Program-made: the position numbers and the translations under genes
Notes under the pieces: model-generated
What the model was told of the DNA's origin: nothing
Databases searched by the model: none
The model's input: the letters and a program-made list of their open reading frames with translations, nothing else
Part shown: positions 22,990-32,410 of the stretch, piece by piece
Layout of the letters: the number at the start of each line of letters is the position of its first letter
Numbering within the stretch: position 1 is the first letter of the stretch
DNA from: Sabethes cyaneus
Lineage: Eukaryota > Arthropoda > Insecta > Diptera > Culicidae
Assembly (NCBI RefSeq): GCF_943734655.1
Contig: NC_071355.1
Coordinates: forward strand, 198,576,439 to 198,640,438
Direction of reading: 5' to 3'
Length of the DNA stretch: 64,000 nt

Positions 22990-23475
22990 TAACTCTGTAT
23001 GGTCATATACTGAAACTATTCTGAAGTATATGGTTCGGTACGACCATTGATAAGTAAAATGATTCGGTAGGATCATTGCTCATAGAAGTATATGGTTCGG
23101 TACGACCATAGATGGACGAAATGGTTCGGTACGACCATTACTGAATAAAATGATGGAACTGAATTGAATGGTACGGTTCGACCGTAGACGAGTGAAATGG
23201 TTCAGTAGGTTTATTGCTGAATAAAGTAAATATATGATGATGGCCGAATAAAACGCAAACGCCGAAACGTAATCCAACAAGTTTAGTATTTCACCGATCG
23301 AAATTAATATGAACACATGCACATAAAAGCGCGGTTACTAAAACTGAGTCATTGTTGAATAATGGTTGTATGGTTCGGTACGACCATAGTTACATGAAAA
23401 GATATGGATCGGTAAGATCATAGATGAATATAAGAACATTGGTATATAAAGTGGTTTTGTATGGTCATTGTCGAA
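22990..23475. repeat. Array of an 18-bp palindromic motif (ATGGTTCGGTACGACCAT)
   Basis: The near-palindrome ATGGTTCGGTACGACCAT and variants (ATGATTCGGTAGGATCAT, ATGGTACGGTTCGACCGT, ATGGATCGGTAAGATCAT) occur about eight times. They are spaced ~35-70 bases apart by AT-rich linkers such as GATAAGTAAA and GATGAATATAAG. Each copy could form a small hairpin or bind a dimeric protein. No ORF explains it. Confidence 0.75.
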
Positions 23476-24028
23476 AAGATGGTTTTATTGAGTATTATGG
23501 TGCTGTATTATGAAGCACTTTTACTTATTTAAACTATTGATTTACTTGGATTTTCGGCAGATAAAATGATTGATCCATTTTAAACAGATTTTTAAAGCTG
23601 CATTGGATTCTGAAGAACTGCCAATGCAATTGAGTGCCATTTATAATGGATAACTTGGAACTATTTTTCCGTTCTCTCCACATTCAGTATGACAGAATCC
23701 AAATATATACGGACCATCACTGATGTCAACGGAGACTGTGATACTGAAAAGACATACACAGAAGAAGAGTAATATGTTAAGGGGAAATGAGAACTAGACG
23801 AACCTCGGATGGAAAATTCATTAGCATCGTCTTGGCAAAATCCCCAGTCAGAGAATCCTTCGGGTTCAGAAAGACACTAAAAAGCGTGTGAAGAAAAACT
23901 TACTTGACGAGTAGAGCGCGTATTACTGGATCGAAAAAAAACAGTAGTTATGTATTGCCAAAGTTCCTCGGCTTACCCTACGAGTCAAATCATCATCAAT
24001 GCCGAAAGACCCAGAAACTTGTGTTACT
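23476..24028. other. Unassigned intron sequence
   Basis: No gene or repeat recognised. Confidence 0.4.
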
Positions 24029-24820
24029 AATTTTTATCGTACTTTTTTGGCCTTTTCAGTCTTTTACGGAAATTAGAACTGGCTTTTTCAATTCACTCCG
24101 ACGTTTCGACTATTTATTTTAGTCTTTTTCAAGGATAGCTACAATATTTTGTCATGTTTGTTTTAGTTATAAATGTCTTTTGTTTAGATTGTACCTACAG
24201 TTGTCTCAGTTCGTCGTTAAAAATCTTTAATTTTAAGAATGTAAATGTCTTCTTTAGTTTTTCTGTGCATATCTGTCGTCTGCAAAAGATTAATATTTGT
24301 AGTCTGTCTCAGTTTAGTACAGTTTGTTGGTGAAAAAACCTTTCCAAAAACTTCGCTACTATCATAGCGAAGCTTTTTTCTTGTAACTGCGATCAACTAT
24401 ATTGGTGTTGGGTAGATCAAATCTGTGGTTGTTATCTATGCAGTGTTCTACGAGAGCAGTTTTTTCTCGGAGAGCTCTTATCTGATTATCAGCTGTTGTG
24501 AGTCCGTTTTTTATGAACTTGTCCAGCTGATTGATAGCGGTTTGGTGGCCAGAGAGTCTTGTTTTGAGATGGTTGGCTGTCATCCCAATGTATATTGACG
24601 CACTCTACATTTGGTACTGTAAATGACGTTGTGTTGCATGAATGTTGGGAGAGTGTCTTTAATTGGTGGGAGGAGAGCACTTAGATTATTGGTGTTTGAG
24701 TATGCAATTTTAATATTGCCAAGTTCTCTTTTGAAAATTTTGGCAATTCGAGGTGATAAGTCTGCTATGTGTGGGATTGATCTATAAAGTTGTGTGGGTT
24801 GCGTTACTAGAGCGTTACTA
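24029..24820 (-). mobile_element. Penelope-like retroelement 3' end, minus-strand copy
   Basis: This is the left half of an inverted pair. 24029-24368 is a 3' UTR arm that reappears inverted at 25058-25398. The arm is adjoined by the C-terminal part of a Penelope-like ORF read on the minus strand (24362-24815). About 200 bases between the coding end (KKKAS) and the UTR arm are missing compared with the right half. Confidence 0.8.
24362..24815 (-). pseudogene. Penelope-like element C-terminus with GIY-YIG endonuclease (frameshifted)
   Basis: Penelope-like elements fuse a reverse transcriptase to a C-terminal GIY-YIG nuclease. Here the minus strand gives the linker IPHIADLSPRIAKIFKREL and LSALLPPIKD. 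The nuclease motif NVIYSTKC follows at 24601-24630. After a one-base frame change comes ASIYIGMTANHLKTRLSGHQ with the YIG triad at 24584-24592, then EKTALVEHCI and HRFDLPNTNIVDRSYKKK. The order of Y-S-x-x-C, Y-I-G, L-K-T-R-L-x-x-H and the terminal block is diagnostic. The RT part is missing and a frameshift separates the two halves of the nuclease core, so the copy is dead. Confidence 0.8.
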
Positions 24821-25398
24821 CAAAATAGTCGATTGCAGTTACAAGAAAAAAGCTCTCCCAATATTAGAAATGTGCCATATCTACAATACACCCAATACAA
24901 TCAACAGACGGAGCGACGTAGATGGATTAAACCATACATATGCAGGGATACTAGCCTCCATAAAACCCACTCAGAAACACAATTCCCCTACCACCCTCTC
25001 CCAATTAGATAGCAACGGTGAAAACAGTTAGTGTGTGAAGTTTGAAAAGTAGGTTCAACTATGATAGTAGCGAAGTTTTTGGAAAGGTTTTTTCACCAAC
25101 AAACTGTACTAAACTGAGACAGACTACAAATATTAATCTTTTGCAGACGACAGATATGCACAGAAAAACTGAAGAAGACATTTACATTCTTAAAATTAAA
25201 GATTTTTAACGACGAACTGAGACAACTGTAGGTACAATCTAAACAAAAGACATTTATAACTAAAACAAACATGACAAAATATTGTAGCTATCCTTGAAAA
25301 AGACAAAAATAAATAGTCGAAACGTCGGAGTGAATTGAAAAAGCCAGTTCTAATTTCCGTAAAAAACTGAAAAGGCCAAAAAAGTACGATAAAAATTA
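24821..25398 (+). mobile_element. Penelope-like retroelement 3' end, plus-strand copy
   Basis: This is the right half of the inverted pair. 24825-25031 encodes the very C-terminus (VDCSYKKKALPILEMCHIY, then NTPNTINRRSDVDGLNHTY), continuing past the point where the left copy is deleted. It is followed by the same 3' UTR as the left copy: AGCGAAGTTTTTGGAAAGG, AAACTGAGACAGAC, AACGTCGGAGTGAATTG. The two halves meet near 24820. Confidence 0.8.
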
Positions 25399-25537
25399 CG
25401 AAACTAACAGTCGACAAAGTCTGAAGTATACTTGTGTTTACTCTCAGAAAAAAAAATCAATGATACGTGGGGAATGCGCTAGAATATCCGACCGTTTTCG
25501 CCAGGTACACCTAATCAGGTACCAGTAAAATGTGTTC
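25399..25537. other. Spacer between Penelope pair and piggyBac-like element
   Basis: No feature recognised. Confidence 0.4.
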
Positions 25538-25541
25538 TTAA

Positions 25542-26730
25542 CCGTTATGTGTGCGACAGGGTACCCGGGTACCTTTTCAGTTTTAAAATAGTTATAACTC
25601 ATTCAATTTAAAACATACGTCATTAAAATTTCGCGACATCGTAAAACTCGTTGATCTTAAGTAATTGAGGTTTTTTGGTGCATATCCATAAAGGGGTTTA
25701 GCAATGAGAGTCACTTGAATTTTTTTATTACGTAGGAGGGCGACAAGGGTACCCGGGTAGCCATGATTTGCTATCTTCATAACTTTAGTTATGTTAAACC
25801 GATTTGGATGAAACCAGTGGCTTTTGATTCGTACATTTATCTAGTTTTGATTAGATAAAGCGTTTGGCCATCAAATGACAAGTAGTTCCCGGGAATCGGT
25901 AATTCCGGAGCAACATCCGGTAAAACGTGGGAAGCCGCATGTTTTGAAAGAATATCAGCTTTCAGTAAACCTATTAGCTTTGAACTTGACACTGTGGACC
26001 CTTTTTTCATCTAATTATATAAATTGGTGACTTTAGATCGCATTGGTCACTCCAAAATTTGGTTCCTGTAGGGATACAGATGGCGAGTTGGGTGCCTAAT
26101 CCAATATTTGAACTGAAATGGTCAGTTTAGTACTGATTGATAATTTCGGAACTGGTTCCAAATGTATAACGGATGGTTCTACGTATTGAACGGTTCTGAT
26201 AATGCTAAGCATTATCTTGAATCCTGCGGTATCATCTGTGACCCCGTAGAAACCATTTTCGAAATAACCAATCAGAATACATCGAAATGTAAAAAATATC
26301 ACCTACCGAACTAATTCCAAGAACTTTGATACCCATATTGCCAGGTTTTACCTCCAATCCTGGACTGGCCACCCATGACCCCACAGGAACCTACTCCGGA
26401 ATGGCCAACCTGATTCATCTCATTATATGAAATAGTACATTGTATGAATTTTTAGAGTTTTTATATCCGCATGACTGATTTTCCTGCAATACAATCATTT
26501 TTCTTCCTCACAGCGGACACTCTGTCGGAATTCCGGATTTTCGGGCCCCGTATGTCTTTTAGTGGCCAAATGGCCAAATGATTCAAAACTAGATAAATAA
26601 ACGAATCAAATGACACCTGTTTCGTCGAAATCGGTTTAAAAATGTTGATGTTATAACAATATCAATTTTGGGTACCCGGGTACCCTTGTCGCCCTGCTAA
26701 AGGTGTTTTTTTTTGTCGCACACATAACGG
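25542..26730. mobile_element. piggyBac-like non-autonomous element, 1189 bp
   Basis: Flanked on both sides by TTAA (25538-25541 and 26731-26734), the target site of piggyBac transposons. The terminal inverted repeats are CCGTTATGTGTGCGAC and its exact complement. The sub-terminal palindrome GGGTACCCGGGTACC occurs near both ends (25559, 26670) with a variant at 25747, and GCGACAAGGGTACCCGGGTA-type units occur inside. No transposase reading frame is visible, so it depends on a source elsewhere. Confidence 0.85.
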
Positions 26731-26823
26731 TTAATGATGTTTATTGAAAACGAGTTTCGGAATTGCTAAAGATTTGAATGTTTGAATAATGCAAGTTCAA
26801 CCACTTGCACTAAAGAAATTAAA

Positions 26824-27465
26824 TCTTTAATTTCATGTTTCGTATTCTACTAAGACGCTCCAAAAACTTCAGTCAACGCAAGTGCTGGTAAATGCGCCAG
26901 ACTGCTGTACTACCTCGGCGACTAGCTACAAGGATTAACCTCCGTACTAAATAGACTAATCTCAAGATTTTAGTCTTGACCTTGGAATGAGGTCATACAT
27001 ATATTAATATTTTTTTTGAAACGATGGTTCTACAATTGATGAAGGGACGGTAGGGGAAAGAAATGAAAATTTTTTGGTGAAGGAGGGGGAAGAGCGGAAA
27101 GGAAGGGGGGGGGGTATTGGTAGCTATGCTTGACAAGTAGTCATTTTGACTCCTACCTTTTGTCCAATGCTGGAAGGTGCATGAGTCGAACCAAGCTGTA
27201 ATCTGAGATTATAACCGGATTCGAACCCACAACACCCTCCAGGGCATGTGGTTCGCTGGTACTTGTACCTTTGAACCATAGAGGCGCTGGACAAAAGGAG
27301 ACCGCAAAATCCACTTCTCAAGGATAGCTACGCGTGTTGGTTGTGTTATCGACACATATTGTGCCGCTTCCTGCATCCCTACCGTCCCTTCATCAATTGT
27401 AGAACCATCGTTTCAAAAAAAAATACTCCGTACTAAAGTTTTTGGAGCGTCTCAGTAGAATACGA
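26824..27465. repeat. Composite inverted repeat enclosing a SINE
   Basis: Outer arms: TTTCGTATTCTACTAAGACG at ~26837 returns inverted at 27440-27466, next to TTTTTGGAGCG. Inner arms: AAACGATGGTTCTACAATTG and GATGAAGGGACGG at 27019-27053 return inverted at 27375-27415. The SINE lies between the inner arms. A related copy without the tRNA head is at 22500-22840. Confidence 0.7.
27110..27292 (-). mobile_element. tRNA-derived SINE
   Basis: On the minus strand the head carries an RNA polymerase III A box, TGGTTCAAAGG (27268-27278), and a B box, GGTTCGAATCC (27217-27227). A body follows with GCTTGGTTCGACTC and CCTTCCAGCATTGGACAAAA, ending in a C-rich tail. A and B boxes are in the tRNA order but too far apart and unpaired for a functional tRNA. 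Mosquito SINEs of this design are transcribed by Pol III and mobilised by LINEs. Confidence 0.75.
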
Positions 27466-27574
27466 AACCTGGAATTAAATAAAAAGAAAACTTATCCAAT
27501 TTAATTCTACTATGTATAGATGATTCACAGTAGAATTAAATTGAATAAATTTTCTTTTTATTTAATTCCAGGTT
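27466..27574. repeat. Hairpin repeat, 46-bp arms
   Basis: AACCTGGAATTAAATAAAAA on the left is answered by TTTTTATTTAATTCCAGGTT on the right, and the arms extend inward to TTTAATTCTACT/AGTAGAATTAAA with few mismatches around a ~17-base loop. This is probably a tiny palindromic MITE. Confidence 0.7.
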
Positions 27575-27800
27575 AACCTCCGTAACGAACTCTGTCCCAG
27601 TTTCGTCAGGAAGAGTCGTCTTCAGGATTTTGTTCGCTTGGGAGATACCAAGGTCAGCTTTTATACCCAAATAAATATAATAAATTGTAATTGTTGGCAA
27701 ATTGTTTTGAAGCGTGGGGGTTAGAGATCTTTTCTATGCTTTTATATTAAAAGTACTTTTTTATCATATACTATCTTGTGAGAAGTGGAGAGATATTTAT
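27575..27800. other. Unassigned spacer
   Basis: No feature recognised. Confidence 0.4.
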
Positions 27801-27921
27801 ATGTCGAATTTGTTTATTCAATCCGGATTGGAACTGGATGAACTTTTTGTGTTCATTTGCTCCTATCTGACAGATAAAATTCATCCAGTTTCAACCCGGA
27901 TTGAATAAACAAATTCGACAT
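27801..27921. repeat. Hairpin repeat, 42-bp arms, abutting LINE 3' end
   Basis: The left arm 27801-27842 (starts ATGTCGAATTTGTTTATTCA) and right arm 27880-27921 are reverse complements with two mismatches in 42, around a 37-base loop. The right arm ends exactly where the RTE tail of copy B begins. Confidence 0.8.
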
Positions 27922-27932
27922 TACTTACTTAA

Positions 27933-28387
27933 TCAGCTCCAGGCCGTGGCTTCCTCTGCTGTACGAAGAAGTCGTCTCCATTCCACTCGGTCCATGGCCG
28001 CAATTTGCCAGCCACGTAGTCTGCGTAGGGTATGCAGGTCGCCTTCCACTTGATCGATCCATCTTGCTCGCTCCCACCGTCTCGTTCCAGACGGATCGTT
28101 ATTGAGAATTTTTTTAACCAGGCTGTCGTCCGACATCCTCACGACGTGCCCAGCCCATCGCAAACGACCGATTTTTGCGGTGTGAGCGATGGGTGGTTAA
28201 CTAAGCAGCTGATGCAATTCGAGGTTCGTTCGCCTCCTCCACGTTCCGTCTTCCATCTGCACTGCGCCGTAGGTGGTGCGCAACACCTTCCGTTCGAAAA
28301 CACTAAGGGAGGGTTGGTCCTCCACGACCATAGCCCATGCCTCATGGCCGTAAAGGACTACCGATCTAATCAGCGTCTTGTAGATTG
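27933..28387 (-). pseudogene. RTE C-terminal region (copy B)
   Basis: The minus strand carries TLIRSVVLYGHEAW in broken frames between 28163 and 28387. 27933-28163 is open: MRWAGHVVRMSDDSLVKKIL, GTRRWERARWIDQVEGDL. This is the RTE C-terminus. Several frame breaks make it non-functional. Confidence 0.75.
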
Positions 28388-29043
28388 TTAACTTCGTGCG
28401 ATGGCGAATTTTGTTCGATCGCAGCTCCTGCGGAGTCCAAAGTAGACACGATTTCCTGCCATAATGCGGCTTTGTATTTCTCTGCTGGTGTCGTAGTCTG
28501 CGGTAACCAGTGAGCCCAGATACACGAACTCTTCTACCACCTCGATTTCATCACCATCTAAATGAATCCGGGGAGGGAGGTTAGCATTCACTTCGCTAGA
28601 ACCTCTTCCTTTCATGTATTTGATACATTAATGACAAGTCCATTCTGTTTGGCTTCAGCTTTCAGTCCGATGTACGTTTCCGCCATCCTCTCAAAGGTAC
28701 GTGTAATGGTGTCAACGTCGTCAGCGAAACCAAGAAGCTGGACGGACTTCGTAAATATCGTGCCACTCGTGTCTATACCCGCTCTTCTTATTACACCATC
28801 CAAAGCGATGTTGAACAGCAAACATGAAAGTCCATCACCTTGCCGTAACCCTCTTCGAGATTCAAAGGGACTCGATACTGCCTCTGATACTCGAAAAACA
28901 CACATTACTCGATCCATCGTCGCCTTGACCAATCGCATTAGTTTATCCGGAAATCCGTAGTAGTGCATAATCTGCCATAACTGATCTCGATCGATCGTGT
29001 CATACGCCGATTTGAAGTCGATGAATAAATGATGCGAGGGCAC
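28388..29043 (-). pseudogene. RTE reverse transcriptase, 3' half, frameshifted (copy B)
   Basis: Reads SHHLFIDFKSAYDTIDRDQL, FESRRGLRQGDGLSCLLFN and FADDVDTITRTFERM with both catalytic aspartate motifs. After a frameshift near 28612 it continues with GDEIEVVEEFVYLGSLVTAD, DTSREIQSRIMAGNRVYFGL. This supplies the EFVYLGSL segment that copy A has lost. No start region or endonuclease is present. Confidence 0.8.
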
Positions 29044-29060
29044 GTTGTATTCGCGGAGAG

Positions 29061-29337
29061 GAAGAGGAAAGATGTGGGGGTTGAATACCCCTGATACAAA
29101 ATATCGCTTATCCTAGCATTAGAAGCGTAGCATTATCCTAGCGTAATACACCTTCGCGAGAAACGATATGAACAGTTCGGTGCATTATTGTATCGGCAAT
29201 CATCGGTATCGTCTAGATTCCGACCGCGTTCAACGACCTGACTGCTGATCACAGTCAGTCGTCTGCCGTTGGTTAACAAGTAAGACTTGGGCGATTCTTT
29301 GTGGCTGTAAAATAGACTTCGCACTCACTCCAAGACA
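29061..29337. other. Spacer between two LINE relics
   Basis: No homology to the neighbouring RT recognised. Confidence 0.35.
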
Positions 29338-29890
29338 GCTCTAACCAGACGCGTCAGTTTGTCCGAAACATCGTTTTGGTGTATTATCTGCCATAGTTGT
29401 TCGCGCTTGACTGAATCGTATGCTGCCCTAAAATCCTCGATAATGGCTATTGGGGATAGACGCCGTGGCAAAATCTAGGATAGCATCATGCAGGTGGCGT
29501 TGATCTGCGTATTGCCGCGATAATTAGCAATCGAGCAGATCATCCTTTTTTCAGGTGGGACAAACCACACCTTTCCTCCACTCCTCCGGTTGCTATTCCT
29601 CGTCCAAAAACCTTGAAATTATCCAGTGAAGTGCCGTTGGTGGAGGTTCTGTGCTATTTTTGTAGGGTTCTGCCTTGGGTTGTTTCCGGATTTCCGGCGG
29701 CTCTATTATTCTTCATCTGACCGATATGTTGCTGCGATATATATGGGAGCCGGCACGCTGTAGTCGTTTATAGGCACTCCTAGGTTAACTTTCGTTGCGT
29801 CTCCTTCGGTTATATCGTCATTGAGATGTCTATCGAAGAACTGCTTCCACTTTTCGACCACTCGTCGAGTACGTTTAGGACGTGGCAGCT
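29338..29890 (-). pseudogene. RTE reverse transcriptase relic (copy C)
   Basis: Reading the minus strand from the right, 29890-29640 gives VVEKWKQFFDRHLNDDITEG, the linker block also seen in copy A. 29600-29500 gives EEWR and a C-P-T block. 29450-29338 gives AAYDSVKREQLWQIIH and LTRLV. Frames change repeatedly and segments are missing, so this copy is older than copies A and B. Confidence 0.65.
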
Positions 29891-30130
29891 AGCGCCAGAG
29901 TTGTTGCCTTATTGATGGCCGAGCGTATCTTGCCCCATCCGTTGCTCCACAGAAGGAAGGATGAGCTTCGTTCATCTAATACGTGCGAGCAGTTCTCGGA
30001 AACTCGCGTGTTGCCTAATTTTCGAATTATTCGAATCGATATGTACACCCCGTATCAGATATTCACATCTGTGGCTCTAGCAGCATGTTACTCTCGTAGA
30101 GAACATATGAACCGGCCATCGATGAGAATT
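29891..30130. other. Unassigned intron sequence
   Basis: Possibly more of the LINE relic; no clear motif. Confidence 0.3.
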
Positions 30131-30534
30131 CCCAAGCAACACAGCTTGTTATAGAGCAGTATAATATTACATATATCAGAACTACTCTATTGCCTGAAAA
30201 GCGCAAAAAATTGAAGTCTAATGAAACAAGAATTGAAAGAAGTATGTATCAGGTTATTTCATGCCAATTTAAAACGTTATTATAGCATAAGCTACAACTT
30301 GTTCTTCCAGTAGTTTAAATTTAGTAATGGAGACATAATAAAAACTTCGTGTTGACATGTTGACAAAACAAACATTATACATTTGATATGAGCTGTCAAA
30401 TAAATTCATGTTATCCCAAAACATCTCAAAACCTCAATAATAACAACATATGTTTTCAAAATACGTTTATAGTACTCTTAAGCGACTACTTTCCACGAAT
30501 ATTATTTTCTAACTTGTTTTGTGTGTTACTTGGG
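30131..30534. mobile_element. MITE family D, 404 bp (CCCAAGCAACACA termini)
   Basis: The left end is CCCAAGCAACACAGCTTGTT; the right end is the complement of CCCAAGTAACACACAAAACA. Both are flanked by TT, consistent with a 2-bp target duplication. AT-rich, no ORF. Confidence 0.65.
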
Positions 30535-30546
30535 TTGGGTCGATTT

Positions 30547-30653
30547 CCCAACTAGTACAGTTGTTACAAACCAGTTGTGGCAACCGATTTATGAGTAATT
30601 TCAGTCGTAAATGAGTTTCGGCAATCATAAGTGCGAAAAGTGTGTTGCTTGGG
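30547..30653. mobile_element. MITE family B, copy 1, 107 bp
   Basis: A near-palindromic element: left CCCAACTAGTACAGTTGTTA, right the complement of CCCAAGCAACACACTTTTCG, with the core AACCGATTTATGAGTAATTT. Flanked by TT on both sides. Copies 2 and 3 are at 45553-45659 and 55573-55679. Confidence 0.75.
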
Positions 30654-31639
30654 TTGGTTCTATGTTCGTTGATCAGGTAATCTCCAGGTGGTTTTGTGTA
30701 TATCTTTGCAGGGAAAGAAAGTGCTTCTGATCACCAGGCCTCGGCAAGCTGCAAAATTGATATATCGCCGCAGTTATCGCTCGTGTCGGTGTGCAAGCTA
30801 CGGGGCCCGATCACCGGTCTATATATCGCTTCACGATGATCTGGATTTTCATATCCCCGATGAACGATCTTGTCCCGTGGCGTCCCGCTGCCTCCAGCTG
30901 CACACAAACACAACGTCGGGTCTACCTTCATGTAACGTGCACGATGGTGTAGTAGAAGAAACGGCTATTTATTCTCAAAATTAAATCAAAATTCAAAACA
31001 TACACATCCTCTCTCCGATCTCCTTCCAGTCCATCACGCGATCCTGCAATCTTCCCAACAGTACAAGGCCCGTTCCCGGCTCATTGGTCGCTCCACCGCT
31101 CTAATAAAATTGGGCCTTACTACCACGGATCCTCCACACCCTTGCGACAGATCTGCTGCACGATGCCTAACTGATCGAGCAGCACCCTGTCGCCAACCAC
31201 GAAATTTAGCAATCTACAGTTCCTGGTACCGAGCATCCATTCCATGTCCATATTTCATCGTCTTTGTCCATGCCGAATGTTCCGAGTCGAATTTTCTTGA
31301 TTTTCCGTAGTACATAATATGGGTCTAGGTATGTAGCCTTACTGAGGGTCACGTTACCGAGTCTCGTGATGGAGCTTCCTACTTAGGTGTAGCTCCGAAA
31401 CAGCATGTTTCTTTATTCAGCCACCCGATCAGGGCTTCGACCGATCCTTTTTTTCTACCGCAGTCACACCAACGCGCATTCAAGTTCACACCGTCCGTTT
31501 AGAGGTGGAAACAACTGGCAGTTTGCTCAGTCAAACGCCGAATGCACGCAACAGAATGAACGCTTTTTGACATTTTCGTTTCGATCAAGTTACCTTTACC
31601 GTTTGGAGCAGCGAATGACTGCAAAACAGTCAAATGACT
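30654..31639. other. Unassigned intron sequence
   Basis: GC-richer sequence with small ORFs on both strands. The minus strand near 31180-31225 reads FVVGDRVLLDQL, which resembles the tail of retroviral-type integrases. That is too short to call. Confidence 0.3.
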
Positions 31640-31910
31640 GGCAATCACCACGCTAACGAAAAGCAACCGCACAATCGTATGATTCAATACTACAAAAAAC
31701 AACCACTACATGTGCATGGAAGAAGTCGGTCGGACTCCGTCCAATACAAACGAATATTTTGCTTGCGTCGGACCGACGTCCGGGTGACAAACTATTACTG
31801 TGAGCAGCCGATTTGGAGACAAAAAGAGAAACGAAAAAATACGTCACCGTATGCTTCCAGTCAGTTTGCAGTTTATATTCTCAAAGCGCAAAGCAAAACG
31901 GGAGATTGAC
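31640..31910. repeat. Dispersed repeat sharing a hairpin block with 350-440
   Basis: GTCGGTCGGACTCCGTCC, then TTTTGCTTGCGTCGGACCGA, resembles the block at 355-410. Both are hairpin-forming. Unclassified. Confidence 0.35.
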
Positions 31911-32265
31911 TGTTTGCTTTTGCTGAGATGCCGCATGAATTGTAAGACGGCTGCAGCGCAAGCGGCAGCTTGACTGGATAAGAAAAACAGTCAAATGATC
32001 GTTCAAAAAGCGGAGTTTGAATGCGGAAAGTTCGCATTCACGGCAGTCACATTCAACTTACGATCCCTTTTCAAGCCCTGCACTCGATCCGGATCAAACG
32101 TTGTCGTGGGCCGCTCATTCTCTAGGTTCAACTGCACAACCCCCGTTGAGGAATCGTCAAGTAGGAAATCTCAACATGGGTTCTAGCCTAGCAAGATTAT
32201 TCTTCACTGCTACATTCAGAGTTCGCATGAGTGCCTTCTTTCCGGCCAATATACGATCTTAGTTT
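31911..32265. other. Unassigned intron sequence
   Basis: No gene recognised. Confidence 0.35.
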
Positions 32266-32410
32266 TCACTGGGGTTGTTTACCCGATCTCCGCTAAACTT
32301 GCTCGCATTATAAATCACAAGGTATCACAAGGAAGAAGAAATAGGGGTTGCTAGATGTGAAGTTATGGACCACTATGAGGCCATTCACCAAACGTATCGT
32401 TACCTTATAT
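32266..32410 (-). mobile_element. RTE LINE relic (5' linker region)
   Basis: GGGGTTGTTTACCCGATCTC, GCTCGCAT, ACAAGGA and GGGGTTGCTAG match, with changes, the 5'-side segment of copy A at 2630-2760 (GGTTGGTTACCCGATCTCCA and onward). Short and diverged. Confidence 0.5.

Larger units (their letters stand above)
27922..29060 (-). mobile_element. RTE-clade LINE, copy B (5'-truncated)
   Basis: Antisense to the Robo gene. It ends at 27922 in the same TTAAGTAAGTA-type tail as copy A. It contains the second half of the RT and the C-terminal block, and is truncated at the 5' side in the RT palm. Confidence 0.85.

Noticed and set aside
24029..25398. Reading the 340-bp inverted arms as terminal repeats of a DNA transposon
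   Set aside because: The DNA between the arms encodes Penelope-like C-termini in opposite orientations, so the arms are the two 3' UTRs.
27217..27278. Possible tRNA gene on the minus strand
   Set aside because: A and B boxes are present but the spacing and lack of acceptor and anticodon stems fit a SINE head, not a tRNA gene.
31180..31230. Integrase-tail-like FVVGDRVLLDQL on the minus strand
   Set aside because: Only a dozen residues match a common pattern and no neighbouring integrase motifs were found.
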